Assembly: GCA_030612625.1 (NCBI GenBank)
Contig: JAUWNN010000003.1
Span: 1 to 37,963, forward strand
Reading direction: 5' to 3'
Source: Caldifarciminota bacterium
Lineage (GTDB): Bacteria > Hydrothermota > Tepidihabitantia > Tepidihabitantales > Tepidihabitantaceae
Length of the DNA: 37,963 nucleotides
Position 1 is the first letter of the stretch. Every line of letters begins with the position of its first letter. A program made the position numbers and the translations under genes. The notes under the pieces are model-generated. The model was not told where the DNA came from. It made no database searches and saw nothing but the letters and a program-made list of their open reading frames with translations. Shown one piece after another: positions 16,437 to 26,006 of the stretch.

Positions 16437-17835
16437 CGAGACGCGGATACTGCTCGAGAATTGATTTGACCCGACGGAGCAGCGCGAAGCGGTCCGTGTG
16501 ACCCAGCAGCCGGGCCGCGGCGACCTTTCTCCCTCCTGTTCGCTTGAGTGCGCCCTCGACGTAGGCCAGCTCGGCTTCAGCCAACCTCTCCTTCAGGTCA
16601 CCGCCAGAATCCGGCAGGGCATCAGCCGCTCGGTCGCCCGCGAGGGTACTGCGGGAGGCCCCGGGCAGGTCTTCCAGTTTCACTTCCGTGCGGCCGTCAA
16701 AGTCGGCGCGCATCGCTCCAAGCTCCACGCAGTTCCTCAACTCCCTTACGTTGCCGGGCCATTCGCGGGCCCGCAGATTTGCGAGTGCAGGGGCCGCGAT
16801 TGAGTTGCAGTGGGTATTGCCGACCAGCCTCTGTCTTTCGAGGAAGTGCCGAGCAAGCAAGGTAACATCCTCGGGCCGTTCCATCAGTGACGGCAAGTGA
16901 ATCTCCACTCCATTCAGTCGGAAGTATAGGTCCTGACGGAACCTGCCGAGCTTCATCTGCTCCTTGAGATCTCTGTTGGTAGCGACGATGAACTGGATGT
17001 CCACATTGACTTCGTCACTGCCACCTACGCGAGTGAACGACCAGCTCTCGAGCAACCGCAGCAGCTTGACCTGGACTCCGACATCTAGGTCGCCGATCTC
17101 ATCCAGGAAGAGAACACCGCCATCGGACTTCTCGACCGTACCGGCACGAAGCCTATCCGCTCCGGTGAACGCACCCTTCTCGTGCCCGAACAGTTCGCTC
17201 TCGAATAGGCTGGGGGCGAATGCCGACGGAGCGATGGCTACAAAAGGCCCTTCTCGCCGCCAGCCTTGTCGGTGAATCAGCCGCGCGGCCAGCTCCTTGC
17301 CAGTGCCGGTCTCGCCGGTAAGCAACACCGTCGCGCGTCCGTCCGCAGCTACCATGGCAGTCTGACGTCGGACCTCCGCAATTGCCCGCGAGTTCCCAAC
17401 AAGCGCAGAAGACCCCAGACGGTCAAGGTCCTCACGTAGCTGGTCAACCTGTCGGGCCAGCCGGCGCTGCTCGAGCAGGCCGTCTATCACCCGGCGGTAG
17501 TCACGCAGCTCGACCCGACCCTTCTGCAGGTAGTCCGCCGCGCCGAGCCTCATTGCCTCCACCGCCGTGTCAAGTTCCCCGAAGGCAGTGATCATCACTA
17601 CCGGGACATGGGGGTGCTCAGTGCGAACCTCGCGCAGCAGGTCAAGACCCTCCCGGTCTCCGGGCTGGCCGGACACGAGCCGGATGTCGAGGAGTACCAA
17701 CGCCACGCCGTGAGCCAAGGCGGCCCGGGCTTCGGCGGCGTTCGCCGCGCCAACAACGTTGTAGTGGACTGCAAGCGTGCGGACCAGCGTGTTCCGAAAT
17801 TCGCCGTCGTCATCAACTACCAGGATACGCCGCAT
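16393..17835 (-). CDS. NtrC-family sigma54-dependent response regulator
   Basis: REC (ILVVDDDGEFRNTL...LVLLDIRL...VPVVMITAFG); AAA+ GETGTGKELAARLIH; GAFTGA (ELFGHEKGAFTGAD); GGVLFLDEIGDL; WPGNVRELRNCVE; Fis-like HTH. Confidence 0.95.
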   Translation of the reverse strand: MRRILVVDDDGEFRNTLVRTLAVHYNVVGAANAAEARAALAHGVALVLLDIRLVSGQPGDREGLDLLREVRTEHPHVPVVMITAFGELDTAVEAMRLGAADYLQKGRVELRDYRRVIDGLLEQRRLARQVDQLREDLDRLGSSALVGNSRAIAEVRRQTAMVAADGRATVLLTGETGTGKELAARLIHRQGWRREGPFVAIAPSAFAPSLFESELFGHEKGAFTGADRLRAGTVEKSDGGVLFLDEIGDLDVGVQVKLLRLLESWSFTRVGGSDEVNVDIQFIVATNRDLKEQMKLGRFRQDLYFRLNGVEIHLPSLMERPEDVTLLARHFLERQRLVGNTHCNSIAAPALANLRAREWPGNVRELRNCVELGAMRADFDGRTEVKLEDLPGASRSTLAGDRAADALPDSGGDLKERLAEAELAYVEGALKRTGGRKVAAARLLGHTDRFALLRRVKSILEQYPRLVDRYPLVKEGYVGR

Positions 17836-17869
17836 CTGGATTGGTCAGCGCGTGCTCTTTGACACGGTA

Positions 17870-19063
17870 CTAGCCCTTCGCGTGGTCCCTGATAGTCCCC
17901 AGACAGTCGTCCACTGCAAGCGCCCAGTCGTGGAGCGACCTGATCGGCGTGTCATGCCGTGTGACCCGCCAGCCGTCCCCGGACTCGAGATTCGCGAAGT
18001 GGCTGAGCAGCCGTGTCACACTGGTTTTTGTGACTCCTGTCCCTTTCGACGTTCCGAAAAGGCCATCCAATAGACAGACGAACTCGAAAATCGGCGCGTC
18101 TGCCTTATCGCCGAATTCCCTACAACTTGGACGGATGGCACGAGTGTCGAAGGGCCCAGAATCACTCGAGGTCAGCCCGCAGAACGCAAGCAAGCTCGGC
18201 CAGACACTGCGCACCACGGAATCCTGTCGCGCGTCATCGTCGATAAGTTCGACGACTGACCGGTCCTCGGCGCCCCGTAAGAGAGCATCCCGGCCGCGGG
18301 ACGGCTCCAATAGGCGGCCAGGCAGTTCACTGCTCTCCGGCCGCGCGCACGGCTCGCTCTCGACCAGCCAGGTCTTTCCATCCACACGACCCCGGACCAC
18401 AACCCACCACAGGTCTGCCAGCCGCCGCCGGTAGTAGTCGCCGCCCTTCAGCGCGTCGGCGATGTAGGCCGGTTGCTGGGCAGCTGGCAGCGTGGCCGCG
18501 TGCTGCAGGTCAAGGTCCAACGGAGCGAAAAAGTGAGCGATATCGTGTTTCAGGACGGACAGGGGCCTCGCCGGCTTTGGCGCTGCTGCGCTTGCGATTT
18601 CGTCCCACTGCGGCGCACCTTCCCAGCGGGACAGGCCTTGGGCCTCATTTTGTCCTTGCGCTAGCCACACGTGGGCCTGAATAGTGTACCAGTAGGGGTA
18701 GTTGCTGTCTTTGCGTTCTTCGGTAGCCCGAAACGATCGGAAAAGAAATCCGGGGAAACTTCCCATGAATGCATCCGCCACCTCGGATGGAGAGCCGCCG
18801 CTGCCGAAGTAATCTCGTCCTCCATGGCAAAAGACCACGACACGGTCCTCGCCGCCCCGCACTCCCAGTGACGCGAACAGCGCCTCGTAGTTCTCAACGG
18901 AGACAGGCCCGTCCGCACACACGACGACAAGGTTGTATCCGTCCAGACGCTGGACTTCCGAATGCTGGTGCGATGTTCCTGCCAGACGACTCGTGCAGAG
19001 CGCAGTCAGCGTCTCGAAGCTCACCATGTCCTGATGCCCGACCAGGATGAGCCAGTTCGTCAT
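17870..19063 (-). CDS. Conserved-looking hypothetical protein in kinase operon
   Basis: 397 aa ORF, 8-nt gap to upstream kinase gene; alpha/beta-like strands (WLILVGHQD; YNLVVVCADGP; DRVVVFCHGGRDYFGSGG); no family recognised. Confidence 0.7.
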   Translation of the reverse strand: MTNWLILVGHQDMVSFETLTALCTSRLAGTSHQHSEVQRLDGYNLVVVCADGPVSVENYEALFASLGVRGGEDRVVVFCHGGRDYFGSGGSPSEVADAFMGSFPGFLFRSFRATEERKDSNYPYWYTIQAHVWLAQGQNEAQGLSRWEGAPQWDEIASAAAPKPARPLSVLKHDIAHFFAPLDLDLQHAATLPAAQQPAYIADALKGGDYYRRRLADLWWVVVRGRVDGKTWLVESEPCARPESSELPGRLLEPSRGRDALLRGAEDRSVVELIDDDARQDSVVRSVWPSLLAFCGLTSSDSGPFDTRAIRPSCREFGDKADAPIFEFVCLLDGLFGTSKGTGVTKTSVTRLLSHFANLESGDGWRVTRHDTPIRSLHDWALAVDDCLGTIRDHAKG

Positions 19064-19071
19064 CTACCCTC

Positions 19072-22000
19072 CTATGAACCGAGAATAGCCTTGACAAGCG
19101 CAAATTTCACGCCGGCGCCAAGGGAATCGGAGTCCAGCCGCGGGCCATCTCGGAAACAAGCCTTCAGGTTCTCTATCGGGATGTACCTCACGCGAGCCAG
19201 TTCGTTTCGGCCGAGCCCGCTCTGCCAGTCTCGCGCGCGGCCCGTCGTGACGATGATGAAGTCGAAATTGCTGGCTGTCTTGCCCTCCAAGAAACGCCGA
19301 ACGGCCAGCGTGCCCTTGTTCGACTTGTCGCTGGTCCACCGAGGGCTGAACCCGCCCTTATCCAAGAGCATCTCGAGGAAAGAGAGATGGACGACCAGGA
19401 AGTGCCCGGGCGTGAGTCCGTTGAGCAGTTTCTCGTCTTCTTCGACTGCTTGGACTCCGAGTCGTTTCAGTACGTCCTGCTCGGGTCCGGACAGTGTGTC
19501 CTTGTACGCATTGTAGAGCCGCCCGTCCACGATGCCTATCTTCAACGCCGCCGTCTCCAGCAGCTCGCACCAGTATGGGAGCTTGTCCTTGTCTCGGAGC
19601 ACGGTGTCTCTCAGCTTGTCTCTGATGATTGGCCCGTAGCCGATGTGTTGCTTGTACTTGATGGGGCTGCCCCATCCATCCAGGGCCCTGCGCTCGCCGT
19701 GCGCGAAGAGGAAGCGTGCAGATTCCTCGGGAACGGACCCTGCGTTGCCCTCAGTGGTGAGTTGCCCATCTTTGACGACCGCGGTCCTCTCATTATCTAT
19801 CATGACACTGATGCCTTGGGGATAGTGTTTGCTGGAACAGACAGCTTCCTTAACCCAAGACTTGTACGCCTCGGCGAAGTTTCCGTTGAAATCCCCAACC
19901 GCGTGGCGTATCGATGATGTTTCGGACAGGAACTCCCATAATTCAAGCCTGTCACACAGGGTGATGATGCGGAAGCGACCGACCGGTCCGAGAGCGGACG
20001 CGCTCGCGGACTTCAACTCCTCCCAGCGCTTGATGTCATCGCCTTTCCAGACCCGGAATTGCCAGGCCAAGTGGCCCGCTTCATCGGTCGGCACCAGCGG
20101 TCGTTCCGCCGTGCCTGCCGTGAGCTGCTTCCGCTCGGTTTCGACGAAATCGTCTCCGAGCAACAGCCCGGCACAGAGGACGTTCTGCGAGGTACCGCCC
20201 ATGACCGGGGCGTTGTCATTGTCCAGCAACCCGTCCCAGTCCACTATTTCATCGATGCTCTTCTGGACGGTCTTCGCCTCCCCTTCTGTCCCATCTTCCG
20301 CCTCCAGATCGAGCCAGATGGTCAGGGTGAACCGCTCCGATTCTTCTTTGACTCTCAGGCAAAGCGGCAATGGGATGGCCCCTGCAGGTATCTTGCAGTG
20401 CTTGACGTTCCGGGCGACGTTCTCGACGATGGTGTAGAATGCATGTGCCCCTACTATGCCACCGGGCAGGTACACACGGCTTTCGGGTTTCCTCAGCCAG
20501 TCACGCAACATCTTCACTGCGTTGTACTGCGTGTCATTCAACTGGATGCCGGTCCGCGCCCTATAAGCGTCTAGCTGGCCCCTCCCGCCACATTGATCGC
20601 CGGTTTCCTCTTCGAAGCGGAACCGCTTGTCGTCGTCAAGGTCCGACACTCCGAGGATGGTTGGTTCTCCGTTTTCACCCTCGTGAAGCCTAAACTCGAC
20701 GCCCGAGATCCCGGTCGTCGTTCCGTTCTCCCGCTTTCGCTTTCGCTCGGTGGCGCAAAGCGAGCCGCAGAACAGGTTGTTCCTCGCAAGGCCATCGAGC
20801 AAATCCCAGAGGTAACTTGTTCCGCCCCCGTATACCCGCCCCCCGGTCACGGCGTTCCAGAACGCACTCTTTCCCTCTAGGTACCAGACGTACTCCGAGA
20901 ACTGGCTGTAGTTGCGCACAGCCTGTGCCAGCTCGTGTTGGCCGAGCTTCTCTAGGTTAGCCACAGCCCACGCCGTGACCGCGAGTTCCGAGTTCCCCTT
21001 CCCTGTGGCGGCGGGCAGGCGTTTGCGCCAATCGTCCACAAGTTCCCTGAACCCGGCAAGGCTGTGCGCCCCAATGTTATGCGCGTAAGATTCAACTAGA
21101 ATCGCGGTACCGGCGGACCGCTTGAGCAGGTCGCTCAGTGCCGTACGGATCGGCTGGACCAGTTCGATGTAGTCGTTCAGGTCGTCCCAGGCCGTCCGCC
21201 ACCGGAACCGCCACTCGCGGACCCACTGGTCAGCATCGGGCCCATCCCGGAACACCGCCCGGTTGAAGAAGACCCTCTCCCTCTTCCAGTTGTCGTCCAA
21301 GGGTCCGGGAAGCACTGCGAAGAACGGACCCGGTGCGTCAGAAGCCTCAAGCTCCCTGACGCGGCTCAGCGCATCAAAGTCGCCGACATCGGCGTCAAGT
21401 TTCTGCAAAACGCCGACCAATGACTTGGCTTTCTCCGAAAGCGGCACGTCCTCTTCTTTACTCCTCCTCTTCTTCCTCTTGCCGACTACAATCGAATTCG
21501 TCGAGACATACGGGTAAGCCTCGTGGGCGAGCACGAGGAATCTGTCCAGCAGTACGGAATCCAGGGAATGGCTGGGTTGCTTCTCGACGCTGTTCAGCAC
21601 CAGCCTCTGGACCTTCTCGGTGAACTCCCGGCAAAGCAGGGAATCGAACTTGTCGGCGTACTCCTGAAGCTGTGGTCTGACTGTCTCGACTAGGCCCTTC
21701 AGCCAGATAGTCTGCGCCCAACGCTCGGGAGATGGTCTAGACAGCTTCGGGACATTTCGTGGCGGTGGTTTGCAGTACGTCTCTCCTCCGTCCTTGCCCG
21801 TGCCGTCATCGGGGTTGTCGGTAATGAACACGAAGAACAGCCCGAACGGCTCGCCGGATCGGTATATCGGTGTCATGTAGTGCGTCGAGTTGCCGTAACC
21901 CTCCGGACCGCCGGTTGCGTAGAACTCGAATGCCGTGAGCACGCAGTATTCGAGCCAGGATGCGAACGACCCTCGCCGCAGTTCCTGACGATTAGAATCT

Positions 22001-22827
22001 CCCGCGTGTACAGCCCAGTCGACGTTGTTCTTAAAGTCCTCCCAGAAATTCTCGCGCGAGAGCATTCGGGCGTAATCCGGCGTTTGAATGGGCGTGGATA
22101 CCGTGTGCGGCGACCATGTCTTCTCGTCCGCCAGCCGCGACGCGTATCCGGCTTTGAGGGATTGCTGGGGCATATCCCGACTTTGGAGCAGGGCCGCAAG
22201 CCGGAAGCCGAAGTTGCAGTTGACCGGCTCGCAGGTTCTGCTGCACAGCTTGTCGGCCGGCAGTGAAGCCGCCACAGCCTCCTCAACCGCGTCTTGGCAA
22301 CGTGCCCAAAGCTCCATGATGGAGCTCTTGTCGCATGCACCTTCGGACAGATTCGCAAGCAGTGCTTTCCAGCCGCCAGGCAGTGTGCCCCGCTCGAGGG
22401 CGGCAGCCCATCTGAAACATTGGTCAATTCGCTTGACCAGACTTGGAGGGACGTCGGTGCACTTGCCGGGAAGCCACAGCTCTTTGCCTGTGATGCCATG
22501 GTAAAGCCCCTCTGCTACGATTGCGAGCAAAATGACACGGTCCTGCTGGGCCGGCGCTCCCCCCAGTTTCGCTCTCACGCGACCTATCCGTTCCCGCCAC
22601 GCGGTCTGTGTCACCGGCGTATGGAGAAGTGGTGTGTAACGGAGTACGCCACTCAACCCATCATATCTGGCAGCCTTGTCGATGCGCTGGAACGCGACCA
22701 TCACCCGTCCGCCCGGCACGCCCAACTCGCTTTCTATCTTCCGAACCAGTTCGATGGCGATGTTGCGCCCGCGCTCGGCAAACGAGACCCTGTCGCGCCT
22801 GCCGGCTATTTCACTGTCGTTGGCCAC
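19072..22827 (-). CDS. Giant divergent sensor histidine kinase (1251 aa)
   Basis: Candidate H-box AILVESYAHNIGAHSLAGFRELVDDW; candidate N-box AHAFYTIVENVARNVKHCKI; Gly-rich VMGGTSQNVLCAGLLLG; C-terminal alpha/beta region HFLVVHLSFLEMLL...FDFIIVTTGRARDW. Confidence 0.65.
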   Translation of the reverse strand: MANDSEIAGRRDRVSFAERGRNIAIELVRKIESELGVPGGRVMVAFQRIDKAARYDGLSGVLRYTPLLHTPVTQTAWRERIGRVRAKLGGAPAQQDRVILLAIVAEGLYHGITGKELWLPGKCTDVPPSLVKRIDQCFRWAAALERGTLPGGWKALLANLSEGACDKSSIMELWARCQDAVEEAVAASLPADKLCSRTCEPVNCNFGFRLAALLQSRDMPQQSLKAGYASRLADEKTWSPHTVSTPIQTPDYARMLSRENFWEDFKNNVDWAVHAGDSNRQELRRGSFASWLEYCVLTAFEFYATGGPEGYGNSTHYMTPIYRSGEPFGLFFVFITDNPDDGTGKDGGETYCKPPPRNVPKLSRPSPERWAQTIWLKGLVETVRPQLQEYADKFDSLLCREFTEKVQRLVLNSVEKQPSHSLDSVLLDRFLVLAHEAYPYVSTNSIVVGKRKKRRSKEEDVPLSEKAKSLVGVLQKLDADVGDFDALSRVRELEASDAPGPFFAVLPGPLDDNWKRERVFFNRAVFRDGPDADQWVREWRFRWRTAWDDLNDYIELVQPIRTALSDLLKRSAGTAILVESYAHNIGAHSLAGFRELVDDWRKRLPAATGKGNSELAVTAWAVANLEKLGQHELAQAVRNYSQFSEYVWYLEGKSAFWNAVTGGRVYGGGTSYLWDLLDGLARNNLFCGSLCATERKRKRENGTTTGISGVEFRLHEGENGEPTILGVSDLDDDKRFRFEEETGDQCGGRGQLDAYRARTGIQLNDTQYNAVKMLRDWLRKPESRVYLPGGIVGAHAFYTIVENVARNVKHCKIPAGAIPLPLCLRVKEESERFTLTIWLDLEAEDGTEGEAKTVQKSIDEIVDWDGLLDNDNAPVMGGTSQNVLCAGLLLGDDFVETERKQLTAGTAERPLVPTDEAGHLAWQFRVWKGDDIKRWEELKSASASALGPVGRFRIITLCDRLELWEFLSETSSIRHAVGDFNGNFAEAYKSWVKEAVCSSKHYPQGISVMIDNERTAVVKDGQLTTEGNAGSVPEESARFLFAHGERRALDGWGSPIKYKQHIGYGPIIRDKLRDTVLRDKDKLPYWCELLETAALKIGIVDGRLYNAYKDTLSGPEQDVLKRLGVQAVEEDEKLLNGLTPGHFLVVHLSFLEMLLDKGGFSPRWTSDKSNKGTLAVRRFLEGKTASNFDFIIVTTGRARDWQSGLGRNELARVRYIPIENLKACFRDGPRLDSDSLGAGVKFALVKAILGS

Positions 22828-22851
22828 TCGTCCCTTCTTTGTCCCCGCTGG

Positions 22852-24078
22852 CTACTCACGTTCATCGTGCGGCTCTGGGTATGATACAACGTGACCGCGC
22901 CAGGTCTCAAGCAGCGGATTGCCATCCTCATCGGCATAGTCCTTCAGGTAGTTCGGCAGCAGCGGCACTTTGCCTTCCTTGGGAATGTACACCTTGAAGG
23001 TCGGTACAGCAAGCCCGGAAAGCTGTCCGTGTAGCCCGCGCAAGAGTCGCAGTGACTCCCTCAGCGGCACGTGGAAGTGTCTCGTCCAGTAACTCACTAT
23101 CCTCTGCACCAGATAGTATGGCCGGACGCGCATCTTCACGAGCTCCCAGAAGAGCTTCTTGAGCAACTCGGCGTCGTCACTGATACCGCGCAGGAGCGGC
23201 GTGTAGGTGCCGAGATTGATGCCGGCATCGGCAAGCTTTGCGCAGGCGTGCCGCGCCTCATCGTCAATCTCCGCGTAGTGGATGTAGTGCAGGGTCATGT
23301 AGAGCGGGTGGTACTTGCGCAGCATCGCAACGAACTCGTCCGTGATTCGCTGGGGCATCGCAGCCAGCGCTTTGGTGTCAATGCGGATGACATCCAATCG
23401 CGGTAGCCGGTCCTTGAGGCGCGTGATTATCTCCTCGACCTTGTCGTCCGCGAGCATCAACGGCTCGCCACCAGAGAGGATGATGTCGTGAATCAACTCC
23501 GATTGAGGCAGAGCCGCAATCGCTTCCACTATTTCATCAAGGTGAGCGAGGAACTTCTCGGTGAATCGTGGGTCGTCGCGCTTGATGGTCTTGCGTCGAC
23601 GAAAACAGTAGCGGCAGTAGCCCGGACACTTGTCCGTGACCTGAAGGAGCATCCGGTCTCTGTACAACCGTGAGATGTAGTGTCTAGGCTCGGGCTTGAG
23701 GTCGCTAACTTCCTCCTCGCCCATGCCGTCGTCAATACCGGTTTTGTGGAACGTCTCGCGGATATCAGGCACGAATGTTCTCTTCACCGCCTTGGCGTCG
23801 TCTGTGGCACCAGCCTCAAGTAGCTCGCGGACCCGCAGAATCTGGTACGGTGTCGCCGCATAGTAGAACCCGGCGTCCTGCGCTGCCATGGTACCCTTAA
23901 CCTCGCCGTCGTCGAGCTCAAGTAATCTCGTGAACGCCTCAGCATCATTCTCTACACGGCTGCGCAGTTGCCAACGCCAGCCCAGCCAGTCCTCAGGTGT
24001 GGTCTTCCTGCGGGTCAACCGGGTCCAGGCTTCTGCTTTCCGCTTCGCTATGTCTCCCAGCGGTTCGAGCTCGGGCAC
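22852..24078 (-). CDS. Lysine-2,3-aminomutase-family radical SAM/PLP enzyme, altered substrate pocket
   Basis: TDKCPGYCRYCFRRR (CxxxCxxC); DIILSGGEPLML; LLRGISDDAELLKKLF; PYYLVQ; SGLAVPTFKVYIPKEGKVPLLPNY with PLP Lys. GTG start at 24078, directly after livK stop. Confidence 0.88.
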   Translation of the reverse strand: MPELEPLGDIAKRKAEAWTRLTRRKTTPEDWLGWRWQLRSRVENDAEAFTRLLELDDGEVKGTMAAQDAGFYYAATPYQILRVRELLEAGATDDAKAVKRTFVPDIRETFHKTGIDDGMGEEEVSDLKPEPRHYISRLYRDRMLLQVTDKCPGYCRYCFRRRKTIKRDDPRFTEKFLAHLDEIVEAIAALPQSELIHDIILSGGEPLMLADDKVEEIITRLKDRLPRLDVIRIDTKALAAMPQRITDEFVAMLRKYHPLYMTLHYIHYAEIDDEARHACAKLADAGINLGTYTPLLRGISDDAELLKKLFWELVKMRVRPYYLVQRIVSYWTRHFHVPLRESLRLLRGLHGQLSGLAVPTFKVYIPKEGKVPLLPNYLKDYADEDGNPLLETWRGHVVSYPEPHDERE

Positions 24079-24079
24079 G

Positions 24080-25249
24080 TTACTGCTGCTCCTTCGGCAC
24101 AAAGAACCGGTCGGTGAAGTTGACTACCTTTCCGTCTTTCACGGTCTTAAGCGCGAAAGGCTTAATGCAGTCGCCGTTCTTGTCGAAAGTAGTTAACCCA
24201 GCGGCGCCGTCGTAGTCCTTTACTCCTCCGAGGTACTTGCGGATTTTCGGCCCTGAATTGCCGACCTCCTTTATGCACATCACAAGCATGTTAAGTGCAT
24301 CATAGGCGGCATCAGCCGTAAGCCCCGGTTCCTTACCGTACTTCTCTTTGAAAGCCTTGCGGAAGTTACTGGCGACCTTGGATGACGGACCTGCTGGCGC
24401 TGGCACGGAGAAAATCACCCCTTCGGCCACCTTCAACCTGTGAATGGCTGGGTCGTCGAAGGTCTCTGTCGCAAGTAGCGGGAGTTTAAGTTTCATTTCG
24501 CTAAGCTGCCTGAGAACAACAGGATGCTCTGTGGGGTATATGGCTAGGTAGATGCCATCTAACCCCGATGATTGATGCACTTCGTTGACCTTCGCAATCT
24601 GGGACCGTGCGTCGCTCGCCCCTTGTTTGACGCCTTCGACAACGACAATCTTGCCACCGCGTTTCTCAAACTCCTGCTGGAATGCATCCTTGAGTCCCTC
24701 GCCGTAAGCGTTCAGAACGTATACTATTCCGGCTCTCTTCCACTTGAGCTCCGACATCGCGAATTGTGCGTTGACGACACCCTGAAGGGCGTCCGAAGGC
24801 CAGTTGCGGAACACATAGGGTCCTGCATCGGTAATCGCCGGGGAGGACGCTCCCGGCGAAATGATCACGACTTTCTCAGCATTGGCGATGGGGGCCATTG
24901 CCAGCACATTCGAGCTGACCATGTCCACGATGGCACATTGGATGCCGTACTGAGTTATTAGTTTCTGCAAAGCTGCAACCGCCGCCTTCGCATCGGTACG
25001 GCTATCTTCATACTCAACGCTGACTTTGAAGCCAACGCTCGAAGTTTGATTTACCTGCTCCACTGCGAGGTCTATGCCTTTTTGTGAGTTATTACCCCAT
25101 AGAGCACCTTCTCCGGTCAAGGGCAGAATAACCCCAATTTTGATTTCCTTCTTCTCTTGCTGGACTTTCGCCGGACAGCCCAAACCGATAACGAGTAAAC
25201 AGACGGCGGCTGCCGCACCAACGATAAACCGAGTGTTTGCGTTCTTCAT
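24080..25249 (-). CDS. livK: Branched-chain/amino-acid ABC transporter substrate-binding lipoprotein
   Basis: Lipobox LVIGLGC; IKIGVILPLTGEGALWGNNSQKGIDLAVEQVN; Peripla_BP_6-type. Confidence 0.93.
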   Translation of the reverse strand: MKNANTRFIVGAAAAVCLLVIGLGCPAKVQQEKKEIKIGVILPLTGEGALWGNNSQKGIDLAVEQVNQTSSVGFKVSVEYEDSRTDAKAAVAALQKLITQYGIQCAIVDMVSSNVLAMAPIANAEKVVIISPGASSPAITDAGPYVFRNWPSDALQGVVNAQFAMSELKWKRAGIVYVLNAYGEGLKDAFQQEFEKRGGKIVVVEGVKQGASDARSQIAKVNEVHQSSGLDGIYLAIYPTEHPVVLRQLSEMKLKLPLLATETFDDPAIHRLKVAEGVIFSVPAPAGPSSKVASNFRKAFKEKYGKEPGLTADAAYDALNMLVMCIKEVGNSGPKIRKYLGGVKDYDGAAGLTTFDKNGDCIKPFALKTVKDGKVVNFTDRFFVPKEQQ

Positions 25250-25273
25250 CGTCTACCTCCTGACTGGTTTGTG

Positions 25274-26002
25274 TCAGGGTTTCCCCTGGCCGATTCCCAG
25301 AAAGAGTTGCTCCAGGCTTCCGTCCGAGAGCCACTCCTCTGGTTTTTCAGTTTCCTTGACTACCTGTCCGTTCGCCAATGCGCATACCCGATGAGCTATG
25401 CCCAAGGCGGCTCGGACGTTCTGTTCAGCTATCAAGACAGTCAACTTCCAATTTTTGTTGATTTTTTCCACTTTGTCAAGCGCTTCCCGGACAAGCCTGG
25501 GTGATAAACCTGCAGAAGGTTCGTCAAGCAGCAGGTACCTGGGTCGGGATACCAGCACCATTCCCAGTGCGAGTGCCTGGCGTTCACCCCCGGAAAGCAA
25601 ACCTGACCTTCTCTTCAACATATCCTTCAGGTTGGGAAAGAGCTCCAGAACCGTGGCTGTGTTTTTCTTCCTCTGGTCAGGACTAAGTCTCATGCAACCC
25701 ATTTCCAGGTTCTCCGAAACCGTGAGACTCGGGAAAACCCTACCACCCTGCATGAAATAGGCAACACCAGCCTTGACCCGCTCATGTGGAGCTGAAGCGG
25801 TAACTTCCCTGCCATCGAGCCAGACGCTCCCTTGCGTGGGTTTCAGAAATCCGGTAATCACCTTGAGCAAGGTGGATTTGCCAGCGCCGTTCGGGCCGAT
25901 GATGGCTGTGATTTTCTCCTGTTCCACGGAGAGCGTTATGTTTCTGAGTACCTCCTTCTTGCCATATCCTGCACAGATGTCAATAAGGTTCAGTCCATTC
26001 AT
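25274..26002 (-). CDS. livF: Branched-chain amino acid ABC transporter ATPase
   Basis: AIIGPNGAGKSTLLKVITG; GGERQALALGMVLVSRPRYLLLDEPSAGLSP. Confidence 0.95.
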   Translation of the reverse strand: MNGLNLIDICAGYGKKEVLRNITLSVEQEKITAIIGPNGAGKSTLLKVITGFLKPTQGSVWLDGREVTASAPHERVKAGVAYFMQGGRVFPSLTVSENLEMGCMRLSPDQRKKNTATVLELFPNLKDMLKRRSGLLSGGERQALALGMVLVSRPRYLLLDEPSAGLSPRLVREALDKVEKINKNWKLTVLIAEQNVRAALGIAHRVCALANGQVVKETEKPEEWLSDGSLEQLFLGIGQGKP

Positions 26003-26006
26003 GCTT

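Noticed and set aside
17870-19063. Caspase/CHAT-like reading of VVVFCHGGRD in the 397-aa protein
   Set aside because: His and Cys order and spacing do not match a caspase-type His...Cys dyad; left as unknown.
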